64,000 nucleotides of DNA from Breoghania sp. (GTDB taxonomy: Bacteria > Pseudomonadota > Alphaproteobacteria > Rhizobiales > Stappiaceae). Shown one piece after another: positions 7,724 to 16,445 of this stretch. Below the pieces are notes generated by a model that saw only the letters and a program-made list of their open reading frames with translations, made no database searches and was not told the DNA's origin. The DNA is taken from contig NZ_OY771475.1 of the NCBI RefSeq assembly GCF_963674635.1, positions 3,348,001 to 3,412,000 on the forward strand. The letters run 5' to 3'. The translations under genes were made by a program, and so were the position numbers. The stretch's first letter is position 1. Each line of letters begins with the position of its first letter.

Positions 7724-8638
7724 ATGCTCAACGCTGAAATATCGCCGCTTCTGGAAAACGGACAGGGCATGACGAGAACGATGGACCTTCCCCGCTCAAG
7801 CGCCCTGCAGGCGGCGGGCGCGCTTTTGATCAAGGCGACGAATATCGGTGTGCGGCGGTCCGGGCGGCAACTGATAGAACACGTCGATCTGTCGGTCTCG
7901 CGTGGCGAGATCGTCACGCTGATTGGCCCGAATGGAGGCGGCAAGACAACCCTCGTGAAGACGGTGCTCGGTCTGGAAGTCGCCGATGAGGGGACGCTGG
8001 AACGTGCGCCCGGGCTCCGGGTCGGCTATGTCCCTCAGAAATTCCATCTCGACTGGACGATGCCGCTGACGGTGGCCCGGCTGATGACGCTGACCATGCG
8101 CGCCTCGCGCGCGCAGGTGGCCGCGGCCCTTGCGGAAACCGGTGTCGCGCATCTGGTCAAGGCGCAGGTTCAGGCCCTGTCTGGCGGCGAAATGCAGCGG
8201 GTTCTTCTGGCGCGCGCGCTGTTGCGCGAGCCGCATCTTCTGGTCCTCGACGAGCCGGTCCAGGGCGTGGACTTCGCCGGTGAGATCGAGCTTTACGAAT
8301 TGATCTCCACGATCCGGCGCAACCGCGGCTGTGGCGTGCTTCTGGTGTCCCACGATCTGCACGTGGTTATGCGCGAGGCGGACCGGGTGGTGTGTCTCAA
8401 CCGCCATGTGTGCTGCTCCGGGGTGCCGCATCGGGTTGCCAACAGTCCCGAATACCGGACGCTTTTCGGCCCGCGCGCGGCGCAGGCCGTCTCCGTCTAC
8501 CAGCATCATCACGATCACGATCATGCGCTCGACGGCTCGTGTCCGGGGGCAGACGGTCATGATCACGCCTGTTCGGGCGATCACCATTCCCACACTCACG
8601 GGGATGGCCCCAAGGCGCAGGAGCGTTCCGATGTTTGA
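7724..8638 (+). CDS. znuC: Zinc ABC transporter, ATP-binding protein with His-rich tail
   Basis: 304 residues. Walker A GPNGGGKTTLVK, signature LSGGEMQRVLLARALL, Walker B LLVLDEPVQGVD and the switch histidine LVSHD are all present, so the ATPase is complete. It drives Zn import through ZnuB. Beyond the usual ZnuC length there is a C-terminal extension of about 45 residues rich in His (QHHHDHDH, DHHSHTH), a possible zinc buffer or sensor. The start is uncertain: ATG 7724, 7769 and 7781 are in frame; GGACAGGG lies close before 7769. The stop overlaps the znuB start by 8 nt, indicating translational coupling. Confidence 0.92.
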   Translation: MLNAEISPLLENGQGMTRTMDLPRSSALQAAGALLIKATNIGVRRSGRQLIEHVDLSVSRGEIVTLIGPNGGGKTTLVKTVLGLEVADEGTLERAPGLRVGYVPQKFHLDWTMPLTVARLMTLTMRASRAQVAAALAETGVAHLVKAQVQALSGGEMQRVLLARALLREPHLLVLDEPVQGVDFAGEIELYELISTIRRNRGCGVLLVSHDLHVVMREADRVVCLNRHVCCSGVPHRVANSPEYRTLFGPRAAQAVSVYQHHHDHDHALDGSCPGADGHDHACSGDHHSHTHGDGPKAQERSDV

Positions 8639-9431
8639 CGATTTCATTCTGCGCGCGTTTCTGGCCGGAATCGGCGTGGCGCTGGTGGCGGGGCCGCTGG
8701 GCTGTTTCATCGTCTGGCGGCGCATGGCCTATTTCGGTGACACGATGGCCCATGCGGGACTGTTGGGCATCGCGCTCGCCTTTCTGCTGGATGTGGATGC
8801 GACGCTGGCGGTGCTGGCCGTGTCGCTGGCGATCGCGCTGGTGCTTCTGGCCCTGCAGCGCCAGAAGGCTATTCCGGGCGATACGCTGCTCGGCATTCTC
8901 TCCCATTCCGCGCTTTCCATCGGTCTTGTCACCGTGGCCTTCATGTCCTGGCTGCGGATCGACCTGCTGGGCTATCTGTTCGGCGACATTCTGGCGGTGG
9001 GCAAGAGCGATCTGATTGTCATCTGGGCCGGCGGAGGGCTGGTGCTGGCGGCGCTGGCCGCCGTGTGGCGCCCGCTTCTGGCAGTGACCGTGGACGAGAA
9101 CCTTGCGCGCGCGGAAGGCGTGCCGGTGCTGGCCTGCAAGCTGGTCTTGATGTTTCTCGTGGCGGCCGTCATCGCGATCGCGATGAAGATTGTCGGCATC
9201 CTGCTGATCACGTCGCTTCTGGTTATCCCGGCTGCTGCCGCGCGCCGCTTTTCTGCGACGCCGGAGAGCATGGCGATCATCGCCGCGCTTATCGGGGCCG
9301 CATCGGTTGTGGGTGGGCTTGGCCTGTCGCTGGAGGCCGACACGCCAACCGGGCCGTCGGTGGTGGTGGCCGCGCTGGTGTTGTTCCTTGTCAGCCTGAT
9401 CCCCTTCGGCGGGGTGCGTCGGGTCGGATAA
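8631..9431 (+). CDS. znuB: Zinc ABC transporter, permease
   Basis: 266 residues with about eight hydrophobic segments, from FILRAFLAGIGVALVAGPLGCFIVWRRMAYFGDTMAHAGLLG at the N-terminus, a hallmark of the ZnuB/MntB permease family (GxxGxFxVxRRMAYxGDxxAHA). Later segments AMKIVGILLITSLLVIPAAAA and RRFSATPESMA are also standard. The ATG at 8631 overlaps the end of znuC, so both are made from one message. The length is normal for the family. In many relatives zur follows; here the next gene is a rhomboid protease 149 nt on. Confidence 0.93.
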   Translation: MFDDFILRAFLAGIGVALVAGPLGCFIVWRRMAYFGDTMAHAGLLGIALAFLLDVDATLAVLAVSLAIALVLLALQRQKAIPGDTLLGILSHSALSIGLVTVAFMSWLRIDLLGYLFGDILAVGKSDLIVIWAGGGLVLAALAAVWRPLLAVTVDENLARAEGVPVLACKLVLMFLVAAVIAIAMKIVGILLITSLLVIPAAAARRFSATPESMAIIAALIGAASVVGGLGLSLEADTPTGPSVVVAALVLFLVSLIPFGGVRRVG

Positions 9432-9579
9432 ACCACGGGGACGGGAAAGCGTCGCCGCCGACATTGTGGCGTGATACGTTCGCTCCTCGCCAAGCCGGAT
9501 CATCCGGGCGCCGGGTGTCAGAGCCGGGTGCCGGGTATCGGGGCGAGGGGGATCGGTCGCCGGAGCACGTCGCCACTTC

Positions 9580-10248
9580 ATGTTCATTCCACTTTATGAT
9601 CACAACCCGCGCGCCCATATCCGGCGCCAATACGTCACCTGGGCGCTGATCGCGCTCAATGTCGCGGTCTTTTGGGTGGTTGAGGCGGGCGGCGCGGCGC
9701 GCGCCGTCAACGCGGCGGCTGTCGCTCACGGCGCGGTGCCGATCCTGTTCACCGCTCCAACGGCTGAGACCTACGCCTCGCTCGTCACCTATGCCTTCCT
9801 TCATGGAGATTTCTGGCATCTGGCGGGCAACATGTTGTTCCTGTGGATCTTTGGCGACAATGTCGAGGATTCGCTGGGGCACCTGCGCTACCTCATCTTC
9901 TATCTGCTGTGTGCTGCAGCCGGTGCCTTGGTCCATGTCCTCATGCTGCCGCAGTCGAACGTGCCGGTGATCGGGGCTTCCGGTGCGGTGGCCGGCATCG
10001 TCGCCGCCTATCTGATGCTGCATCCCCATGCCCGGATCTGGGTCCTGCTTGGCCGGATCCCGCTGCGGGTGCCCGCCTACTGGTTTCTCGGCGCGTGGGT
10101 CGTGTTCCAGATCTATATGGTCTTGCAGCCTGTTGGGGAAACGGTTGCCTGGTGGAGCCATATTGGCGGTATGGCCGCGGGCGCCATGCTGGTCCTCGTC
10201 ATGAGGCGGCCAGGGGTGCGGCTCTTTGCGCGGCGACCATCACCTTGA
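9580..10248 (+). CDS. Rhomboid-family intramembrane serine protease
   Basis: 222 residues, about six transmembrane helices. The catalytic serine motif is GASGAVAGIVAAYL and the catalytic histidine is in the last helix (WWSHIGGMAAGAM). HGDFWHLAGNMLFLWIFGDNVED is the conserved H...N loop and helix 2, and the protein opens with IPLYDHNPRAHIRRQYVTWALIALNVAVF, typical of this bacterial subgroup. Rhomboids cut substrate proteins within the membrane; the substrate here cannot be told from context. The gene appears to stand alone. Confidence 0.9.
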   Translation: MFIPLYDHNPRAHIRRQYVTWALIALNVAVFWVVEAGGAARAVNAAAVAHGAVPILFTAPTAETYASLVTYAFLHGDFWHLAGNMLFLWIFGDNVEDSLGHLRYLIFYLLCAAAGALVHVLMLPQSNVPVIGASGAVAGIVAAYLMLHPHARIWVLLGRIPLRVPAYWFLGAWVVFQIYMVLQPVGETVAWWSHIGGMAAGAMLVLVMRRPGVRLFARRPSP

Positions 10249-10329
10249 AGGCAATAGGTTTATCGCATGACTGACCCGGTTTCCCCATAGGCATATACGG
10301 GTTTTTTGCAGTTTGCTGCAGCGCGAACG

Positions 10330-10358
10330 TTGACACATATTCAAGGCCCCAGTACCGT
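10330..10358 (+). promoter_or_regulatory. Possible sigma70-type promoter for etfB-etfA
   Basis: TTGACA at 10330-10335 is a perfect -35 hexamer; 17 nt later TACCGT (10353-10358) is a poor -10. It lies about 140 nt before etfB in a spacer without a gene. The weak -10 makes this tentative. Confidence 0.3.
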
Positions 10359-10496
10359 CCCCGCCCGAACTTCTGCGGGGGGCAGAACCCCGCATTTGCA
10401 GGCCAAATCCGGCCAATCTACCGACAGCCGGTTGCATAATTCCGGCGCGCTCCCGGCGCCCCTTGCGGCGGCGGCCAATGCGGAGGTCCACAACCC

Positions 10497-11246
10497 ATGA
10501 AAGTGCTCGTGCCCGTCAAGCGGGTGATCGACTACAACGTCAAGGTCCGCGTGAAGCCGGATGGTTCCGGTGTTGATCTGGCGAACGTCAAGATGTCGAT
10601 GAACCCCTTCGACGAAATTGCCGTCGAGGAAGCGATTCGTCTGAAGGAGGCCGGCAAGGTTTCCGAGATCGTGATTGCTTCCATCGGCCCGCAGCAGGCG
10701 CAGGAAACGATCCGCACGGGTCTCGCCATGGGCGGCGACCGTGGCATCCTGGTGAAGGTCGATGAGGCGGTGGAGCCGCTGGCCGTTGCCAAGATCCTGA
10801 AGGCGATCGTTGACGAGGAGAAGCCGGAGCTGGTCATTCTCGGCAAGCAGGCCATTGATGACGACAGCAACCAGACCGGTCAGATGCTGGCCGCGCTTCT
10901 GGGCTGGGCACAGGGCGCTTTCGCTTCGAAAGTGGAACTGGGCGACGGGTCTCTCCAGGTGACCCGCGAAATCGACGGCGGCCTGCAGACGGTGAAGCTC
11001 AGCCTTCCGGCGATCGTCACCGCCGATCTGCGCCTCAACGAGCCGCGCTACGCTTCGCTTCCCAACATCATGAAGGCGAAGAAGAAGCCGATCGAGGAAA
11101 AGGCCGCGGGCGACTATGGCGTCGATATCACGCCGCGCCTGACGGTCGTGGCCACGAACGAGCCGCCTGCGCGTCAGGCCGGCGTCAAGGTGGCGGATGT
11201 CGCGGAGCTTGTCTCCAAGCTCAAGAACGAAGCCGGCGTGCTTTGA
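10497..11246 (+). CDS. etfB: Electron transfer flavoprotein, beta subunit
   Basis: 249 residues, the normal EtfB length. It starts MKVLVPVKRVIDYNVKVRVKPD and has VKMSMNPFDEIAVEEAIRLKEAG and the signature LILGKQAIDDD-type segment (VILGKQAIDDDSNQTGQM), then VTADLRLNEPRYASLPNIMKAKKKPI, which is the EtfB recognition-loop region that docks acyl-CoA dehydrogenases. With EtfA it forms the FAD/AMP heterodimer that takes electrons from acyl-CoA dehydrogenases to ETF-ubiquinone oxidoreductase. etfA follows after 24 nt. Confidence 0.97.
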   Translation: MKVLVPVKRVIDYNVKVRVKPDGSGVDLANVKMSMNPFDEIAVEEAIRLKEAGKVSEIVIASIGPQQAQETIRTGLAMGGDRGILVKVDEAVEPLAVAKILKAIVDEEKPELVILGKQAIDDDSNQTGQMLAALLGWAQGAFASKVELGDGSLQVTREIDGGLQTVKLSLPAIVTADLRLNEPRYASLPNIMKAKKKPIEEKAAGDYGVDITPRLTVVATNEPPARQAGVKVADVAELVSKLKNEAGVL

Positions 11247-11270
11247 TCGGGACCATTGAGGAGTAGGACC

Positions 11271-12203
11271 ATGACCACGCTTCTTGTGGCCGAACACAAT
11301 AATGCAAGCCTTTCCGACCAGACCGCCAAGGCCCTGACCGCGGCGAAGGCTCTGGGCGGTGACGTTCATATCCTGGTGGCCGGCAAGGGCTGCAAGCCGG
11401 CGGCGGAAGAAGCCGCCAAGCTCGACGGCGCTGCGAAAGTGCTCGTTGCCGAGGCGGACGCGTTGGAGCATCAGCTGGCCGAGCCGATGTCCGCGCTTAT
11501 CGTCTCCATGGCCGAGGGCTACGACGCCATCGTCACCGCGGCGACCACCTCGGGCAAGAACTACATGCCCCGCGTGGCCGCGCTGCTCGATGTCATGCAG
11601 CTTTCGGAAGTGATCGAGGTTGACTCCGCCGACACCTTCAAGCGTCCGATCTATGCCGGCAACGCCATCCAGACGGTGAAGTCGGCAGACGCCAAGAAGG
11701 TCCTGACCGTGCGTACCGCGTCCTTCGCGGCGGCGGGTGAGGGCGGCTCGGCGGCGATCGAGGATGTGGCGGTCCCCGCCGATCCGGCGCTGTCCAGCTT
11801 CGTGGGCGAAGAGCTTTCCAAGTCGGATCGTCCGGAACTGACCGGTGCGAAGATCATCATCTCCGGCGGGCGCGCGCTGGGCTCCAAGGAGAAGTTCGAG
11901 GAGTTGATCGTGCCGCTGGCCGACAAGCTCGGCGCCGCTGTCGGTGCCTCGCGCGCGGCGGTGGATGCGGGCTATGCGCCCAATGACTGGCAGGTCGGTC
12001 AGACCGGCAAGGTCGTTGCCCCGGATCTCTACATCGCCTGCGGTATTTCCGGTGCCATCCAGCATCTGGCCGGCATGAAGGACTCCAAGGTGATCGTCGC
12101 GATCAACAAGGACGAGGAAGCTCCGATCTTCCAGGTCGCGGATTATGGCCTTGTTGCCGATCTCTTTGACGTCATTCCGCAGCTTGAGGCGGAACTGGGC
12201 TGA
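11271..12203 (+). CDS. etfA: Electron transfer flavoprotein, alpha subunit
   Basis: 310 residues. The FAD-binding C-terminal domain is clear: ISGGRALGSKEKFEELIVPLADKLGAAVGASRAAVDAGYAPNDWQVGQTGKVVAPDLYIACGISGAIQHLAGMKDSKVIVAINKD contains the EtfA signature (listed here as separate conserved blocks GASRAAVDAG, QVGQTGKVVAP, ISGAIQH). The start at 11271 has GAGGAGTAGG in front; a start five codons earlier lacks this. It is in an operon with etfB and is followed by hbd, linking ETF to fatty-acid or butanoate oxidation. Confidence 0.97.
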   Translation: MTTLLVAEHNNASLSDQTAKALTAAKALGGDVHILVAGKGCKPAAEEAAKLDGAAKVLVAEADALEHQLAEPMSALIVSMAEGYDAIVTAATTSGKNYMPRVAALLDVMQLSEVIEVDSADTFKRPIYAGNAIQTVKSADAKKVLTVRTASFAAAGEGGSAAIEDVAVPADPALSSFVGEELSKSDRPELTGAKIIISGGRALGSKEKFEELIVPLADKLGAAVGASRAAVDAGYAPNDWQVGQTGKVVAPDLYIACGISGAIQHLAGMKDSKVIVAINKDEEAPIFQVADYGLVADLFDVIPQLEAELG

Positions 12204-12379
12204 GACTGCGTGGCAACACGCAGTCGCCCTGGCGGCTAAATACGGAAACTGGCCGGCGTGACGCTTGCTCTCGCCGGCCATGCCTGCAAGAAATAATGCA
12301 TGAGCGGGATGGAGGTTTCCGTCCCGGCAAACACTATTCCCAAGGGGCGGAAATACGCCCTGGAGAGACCGGGTAAATC

Positions 12380-13261
12380 ATGGCTGTCGAGATCAAGAAG
12401 GTAGGCGTTATCGGCGCGGGCCAGATGGGCACCGGGATCGCGAATGTGTGCGCGGTCGCCGGATACGAGGTCTATGTGCACGACGTCTCTGCCGAGCGCC
12501 TGAATGCGTCGCTTGAGGACGTGGCCGCCAACCTCGACAGGCAGGTTTCCAAGGGGCAGCTCACGCAGGACCTGCGCGATGCCGCCGTCGCCCGGCTACA
12601 CACGGCACCGGCGCTGGAAGACCTGTCCGACTGCGACATGGTCATCGAGGCCGCATCCGAAAACGAGCAGATCAAGCGCAAGATCTATTCCCAGCTCTGC
12701 CCCTCCCTGAAGCCGGAAGCGATCCTGGCGACGAACACCTCCTCGATCTCGATTACCCGTCTGGCGTCCTCCACGGATCGTCCGGAGCGGTTCATCGGCG
12801 TTCACTTCATGAATCCGGTGCCGAAAATGGAACTGGTGGAGCTGGTGCGCGGCATCGCCACCGAGGACGAAACCTTCGAGACTTCCAAGATTCTCGTTGA
12901 TCGAATCGGCAAGACCATTGCGGTTGCCGAGGATTTTCCCGCCTTCATGGTCAATCGCATCCTGCTGCCGATGATCAACGAGGCGATCTACACGCTCTAT
13001 GAGGGTGTCGGTTCGGTGGAGGCCATCGACACGGCCATGCGGCTGGGCGCCAACCATCCGATGGGGCCGCTGCAGCTTGCCGATTTCATCGGTCTGGATA
13101 CCTGCCTGTCGATCATGCAGGTGCTCTATGAGGGGCTGGCCGACAGCAAGTATCGTCCGTGCCCGCTGCTGGTGAAATATGTCGAAGCAGGCTGGCTCGG
13201 TCGCAAGACCCAGCGCGGCTTCTATGACTATCGCGGCGAGACGCCGATCCCGACCCGCTGA
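12380..13261 (+). CDS. hbd: 3-hydroxybutyryl-CoA dehydrogenase (3-hydroxyacyl-CoA dehydrogenase family)
   Basis: 293 residues, the normal size of the single-function enzyme. N-terminal NAD-binding GVIGAGQMGTGIA, then ASENEQIKRKIYSQL, LATNTSSISITRLAS, the catalytic-His segment ERFIGVHFMNPVPKMELVELV, and C-terminal AFMVNRILLPMINEAIYTLYEG and GANHPMGPLQLADFIGLD. It converts 3-hydroxyacyl-CoA and NAD to 3-ketoacyl-CoA. Its place after etfB-etfA (177-nt gap) is conserved in Hyphomicrobiales and fits beta-oxidation or polyhydroxybutyrate turnover. A strong terminator follows. Confidence 0.92.
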   Translation: MAVEIKKVGVIGAGQMGTGIANVCAVAGYEVYVHDVSAERLNASLEDVAANLDRQVSKGQLTQDLRDAAVARLHTAPALEDLSDCDMVIEAASENEQIKRKIYSQLCPSLKPEAILATNTSSISITRLASSTDRPERFIGVHFMNPVPKMELVELVRGIATEDETFETSKILVDRIGKTIAVAEDFPAFMVNRILLPMINEAIYTLYEGVGSVEAIDTAMRLGANHPMGPLQLADFIGLDTCLSIMQVLYEGLADSKYRPCPLLVKYVEAGWLGRKTQRGFYDYRGETPIPTR

Positions 13262-13288
13262 GGATCCCGTTTCCGCCTCCAGACATGC

Positions 13289-13320
13289 AAAAGCCCGGTC
13301 GTGAAGCCGGGCTTTTCTTT
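13289..13320 (+). terminator. Rho-independent terminator after hbd
   Basis: AAAAGCCCGG and CCGGGCTTTT form a 10-bp stem around an 8-nt loop, followed by a T-rich tail. It lies 27 nt after the hbd stop. The A-run at its left also lets it serve the leftward gene that ends at 13352. Confidence 0.85.
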
Positions 13321-13351
13321 TGTCCGCGCCGTCTCAGACAAGGCTTGTGGC

Positions 13352-13543
13352 TCAGTCTTCCAGCTGGCGTGCCTCGTCGGGCAGCATGATCGGGATGCCG
13401 TCGCGGATGGGATAGGCAAGGCGGGCGGCGCGGGAAATCAGTTCCTGCCGGTCCTTGTCGTATTCCAGGGTTGTCTTGGTTACCGGGCAGACCAGAATCT
13501 CCAAGAGTTTCCTGTCGATGGTGTGCGCTTGCGCCTCGCTCAT
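13352..13543 (-). CDS. Trm112-like zinc-ribbon-type small protein
   Basis: 63 residues: IDRKLLEILVCPVTKTTLEYDKDRQELISRAARLAYPIRDGIPIMLPDEAR matches the Trm112 / UPF0434 (YcaR) family, including the LLEILVCPVTK and YPIRDGIPIML signatures. Many relatives have CxxC; here only the single Cys in VCPVTK is seen, so zinc binding is doubtful. The start at 13543 has GGAAGGGGACG before it. The bacterial role is unclear. It is the last of a leftward run with the LON-domain gene 90 nt upstream. Confidence 0.85.
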   Translation of the reverse strand: MSEAQAHTIDRKLLEILVCPVTKTTLEYDKDRQELISRAARLAYPIRDGIPIMLPDEARQLED

Positions 13544-13633
13544 GCGTCGTCCCCTTCCTGTCGTTCCGTTTGTTCTTAACGCCTGCACATGTCCCTGTCG
13601 CGCCTCATCTCGGCTCGCGCCGCCGTCAGGGCT

Positions 13634-14308
13634 CTATTGCAGCGTTGATCCGGGATCGCCGCTTCGGGCCAATTCCATCTCGGTGATGGCGATCAGCGTC
13701 TCCGCCCGCGCCTTCAGGTCGGGGGCTTCCAGAAGCGCCTGTTTTTCCGCAGGCCCATAGGGGCTCATCATGGAGAGCGCGTTGACCAGGATCTCCGTGG
13801 AGGCCTTGCGCACGCTCTCCCAGTCGGTCTCCAGATTGTTCGCTTCCAGATAGGCCTTCAGCGTGTTCAACAGCGCAGCCCTGTCCACGCTCGTGCCGTC
13901 GTTCTCGCTCAGGTCACAGGCGAAATCGCCAAAGGAGACACGGGCCTGACGGAAGGAGGTGCGTCGATCGATCTCCTCCAGGAGACGGAAGCGCGCAACC
14001 CCGGTCAGGGTCAGGTGATAGCGCCCGTCGCCCGATTCCACGAAGCCTGTGATGCGGCCCGCGCAGCCGACCTTGCACAGATCCGGATTGCCGCTGAGTT
14101 CGTCTTCCGTTGCCGTGAAGACCGGCTGAATCATGCCGATCAGGCGATCATGCGCCAGTGCCCAGTCGACCATCGCGATATAGCGCGGCTCGAAAATCTG
14201 CAGCGGCAGCTCGCCGCGCGGAAGCAGCAAGGCGCCCGGCAGGGGGAAAACCGGAATCATCTCCGGAAGGTCGGCCGGACTGTCGTATCGCTTGTTACCT
14301 GCAAACAT
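13634..14308 (-). CDS. LON peptidase substrate-binding-domain protein
   Basis: 224 residues, an isolated Lon N-terminal (LAN/PUA-like) domain without the ATPase or protease parts. IPVFPLPGALLLPRGELPLQIFEPRYIAMVDWALA is the family opening, then GMIQPV, KVGCAGRITGFVESGDGRYHLTLTGVARFRL. Such proteins occur widely in Alphaproteobacteria downstream of the YbbN/CnoX-type thioredoxin gene, as here. The function is not established; a role in substrate recognition or protein quality control is an inference from the domain. Confidence 0.88.
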   Translation of the reverse strand: MFAGNKRYDSPADLPEMIPVFPLPGALLLPRGELPLQIFEPRYIAMVDWALAHDRLIGMIQPVFTATEDELSGNPDLCKVGCAGRITGFVESGDGRYHLTLTGVARFRLLEEIDRRTSFRQARVSFGDFACDLSENDGTSVDRAALLNTLKAYLEANNLETDWESVRKASTEILVNALSMMSPYGPAEKQALLEAPDLKARAETLIAITEMELARSGDPGSTLQ

Positions 14309-14398
14309 GATGTCGCCGATCTGTCCTTGTTTCTCGCGTCCCTCGTCGTTCAGCCTCTGTCGCGCGCATCCCTTGGGCCGGGTCGCCGCATTCGTGTC

Positions 14399-15340
14399 TC
14401 AAGAAAACAGTACTGCGGAAAGCTTCCGGCGTCCGTAGGCGGAGGCGGGATCCTTGAAGCCCCAAGCTTCAAAAAACTGAAGAAGCTGCTTGCGCGCGGC
14501 CTCGTCGTTCCACGACCGGTCACTGCGCACGATCTCGATCAGGGCATCCACCGCCTCGTTCTTGCGACCTTTGGCGCCAAGCGCCACGGCGAGATCGAAA
14601 CGGGCCTGGACGTTGCCGGGATCGGCCGCCACGGCGGCTTCCAGCTCTGAAAGATCTCCGGTTTCTTCCGCCTGCGCGGCAAGCTCAAGCGCCGCCCTGG
14701 CTGCGGCAATGGCCGGGTCGTCCGCCTTTTCCGCGGGTACGCTCTCCAGGATCTGGCGGGCTCGGTCGAGGTCTCCGGCCTTGATCTGGCACTGGACGAT
14801 CCCCGCGATCGCGGCCGCGTTTTCAGGCTCACGGCCCAAAACGCCGGCAAAGAACTGCGCCGCATTGGCGATATCGTCCGCGGCCAGCATGGCCTGCGCC
14901 TGTTCCAGCATCAGTTCGGCCTCAGAGGGGCCGACGGGTCCGGCGAGCTTTTCGACGAATTTCTGGATCTGGCTTTCCGGCAGCGCGCCGGAGAAGGCGT
15001 CAACCGGGCGACCACCGACAAAGGCGACCACGGTGGGGACGGACTGAATACCCATCTGGCCCGGAATTTCCGGGTTCTCGTCGATGTTGAGCTTGACCAT
15101 CTTCACCGCGCCGCGGGCGTTGGTCACAACCTTTTCGAGCGCCGGGCCCAGCTGCTTGCACGGGCCGCACCACGGGGCCCAGAAATCCACGAGCACGGGA
15201 ACCTGCTGGGAGGCCTCGATGACATCTGCCATGAAGGTCTGCGTGGTCGTGTCCTTGATCACGTCGCTGGCGCCATTGGCCGCCGCGCCGCCAAAACTCG
15301 CTCCGCCCGTATCGCCGAACGTGAAGGTCGGTTCGCTCAT
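14399..15340 (-). CDS. Thioredoxin-TPR co-chaperone (YbbN/CnoX type)
   Basis: 313 residues. An N-terminal thioredoxin domain (about 30-140) has the intact active site WAPWCGPCKQLGPALE and the cis-Pro segment GIQSVPTVVAFVGG. A C-terminal alpha-helical TPR-like region (about 150-305) of Ala-rich repeats follows, with LAAQAEETGDLSELEAAVAADPGNVQARFDLAVALGA-like units ending LLQFFEAWG. This two-part layout is that of YbbN/CnoX, which passes oxidised or unfolded clients to GroEL or DnaK. E. coli CnoX lacks the second Cys (SQHC); here CGPC is complete, so this one may be redox-active, as in Caulobacter. It is co-directional with the LON-domain gene, 90 nt upstream of it. Confidence 0.9.
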   Translation of the reverse strand: MSEPTFTFGDTGGASFGGAAANGASDVIKDTTTQTFMADVIEASQQVPVLVDFWAPWCGPCKQLGPALEKVVTNARGAVKMVKLNIDENPEIPGQMGIQSVPTVVAFVGGRPVDAFSGALPESQIQKFVEKLAGPVGPSEAELMLEQAQAMLAADDIANAAQFFAGVLGREPENAAAIAGIVQCQIKAGDLDRARQILESVPAEKADDPAIAAARAALELAAQAEETGDLSELEAAVAADPGNVQARFDLAVALGAKGRKNEAVDALIEIVRSDRSWNDEAARKQLLQFFEAWGFKDPASAYGRRKLSAVLFS

Positions 15341-15510
15341 GTCGTCTCAATCCCCGGTTTTCGCCGTATCGAATGTGTCTGGTGCCGGTTGGAAACAGCG
15401 GTGGCGGCGCATGCACGCAAGGGCCGCCGCGTCCGTGTCCTGTCTTCGCCCTAAGATGGGGTAACGTGACAGGAATTACAAACGATCCGCGCAGCCTTTT
15501 ACCGGTGCCT

Positions 15511-16038
15511 TCACGCCGTCTCTTCGCCCGCCGCCCGCTCTTCTTCGCTCACCGGCAGGACCTGCGGCTCGTGTCCGCAGGCGCGCACGAAGGCCAGAAG
15601 GTCGTCGCGCGAGATGGAGGTCGTCGCGTCGTTGGAAAGCGGATGATAGTTCAGCGTCTCAAACGCCATCATCGCCGCATCGAGAACCGGCGTTACCCGG
15701 TGTTCGGTGTCGTTGATGAGGGCAAAGGGCGTGACGGAGCCCGGCTTGACACCCAGGACCTCCTCCAGAAGCTCCGCATTGCCAAAGGAAACGCGCCCCT
15801 GTGCGCCGATCACCTTGTGCAGCTGCTTGAGGTCGATCGTCGCGTGCGCCAGCGCCACCACGAGGAAAAGTCGCCCCTTCTTGTCCTTCACGAAAAGATT
15901 TTTCGTGTGCCCACCTTCCAGTTCGCGGTCGAGCTTGGAGCTTTCGGAAACCGTGAAGACGGGCTCATGATCCATGGTCGAGGTCTCGATGCCCAGCTCC
16001 TTGAGCCGGGTCATCAGGTCTTCGCGGGTGGCGGGCAT
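15511..16038 (-). CDS. ProX/YbaK-family aminoacyl-tRNA deacylase
   Basis: 175 residues. DLMTRLKELGIETSTMDHEPVFTVSES, GGHTKNLFVKDKKGRLFLVVALAHATIDLKQL, GRVSFGNAELLEEVLGVKPGSVTPFALIND identify the prolyl-tRNA synthetase-associated domain family (YbaK, ProXp-ala). These enzymes remove mischarged Ala or Cys from tRNA-Pro. The K in KNLF and the GxxTPFALIND region are the usual catalytic-pocket parts. ATG 16038 follows GAGGATAATGTG; a GTG one codon earlier is equally readable. It appears to be a single-gene unit. Confidence 0.87.
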   Translation of the reverse strand: MPATREDLMTRLKELGIETSTMDHEPVFTVSESSKLDRELEGGHTKNLFVKDKKGRLFLVVALAHATIDLKQLHKVIGAQGRVSFGNAELLEEVLGVKPGSVTPFALINDTEHRVTPVLDAAMMAFETLNYHPLSNDATTSISRDDLLAFVRACGHEPQVLPVSEEERAAGEETA

Positions 16039-16041
16039 CAC

Positions 16042-16370
16042 ATTATCCTCGGATTCGGGCGCATCCGGCGCGCCTGTCGCGGTCGCATCCTGTTGGCAAG
16101 GTTTCTAGCGCGCGGGCGCGGAAGCAGACAAGGCCCGCAAGCCGCATGGCGCGCCTGCCCTGACAAGAAGCGACGGAAATCGGGCTTTTGCACGGGCCCG
16201 GTCCGGCCGGGGTGTTCGCAAGCGCGCCGGGATCCGCTGGATTCAATCGCTTGTTTTCAACAGCAATCCACATCTGCGATTTTCGATAAAATAGTCTGTT
16301 GCATTCGCCGATTTCTTGGTCCATATAGTGCCCCACCCCGCCGGCCACACCAGCCGGCAGCCAAATGGAT
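16042..16370. other. Spacer between the ProX gene and tRNA-Gly
   Basis: About 330 nt with no supported gene. The left two thirds is GC-rich; from 16250 it turns AT-rich and holds the tRNA promoter given separately. Confidence 0.5.
16299..16327 (+). promoter_or_regulatory. Promoter of tRNA-Gly
   Basis: TTGCAT (16299-16304), a 17-nt spacer and CATATA (16322-16327) form a reasonable -35/-10 pair about 45 nt upstream of the tRNA 5' end, in a locally AT-rich stretch. Confidence 0.5.
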
Positions 16371-16445
16371 GCGGGCGTAGCTCAGGGGTAGAGCACAACC
16401 TTGCCAAGGTTGGGGTCGTGAGTTCGAATCTCATCGCCCGCTCCA
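16371..16445 (+). tRNA. tRNA-Gly (anticodon GCC)
   Basis: The acceptor stem GCGGGCG (16371-16377) pairs fully with CGCCCGC (16435-16441); discriminator T and encoded CCA follow. The D arm TAGCTCAGGGGTAGAGCA, an anticodon arm CAACC-TTGCCAA-GGTTG with anticodon GCC, and a T arm with GTTCGAATC are all present. It reads glycine codons GGC/GGU. Confidence 0.97.
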
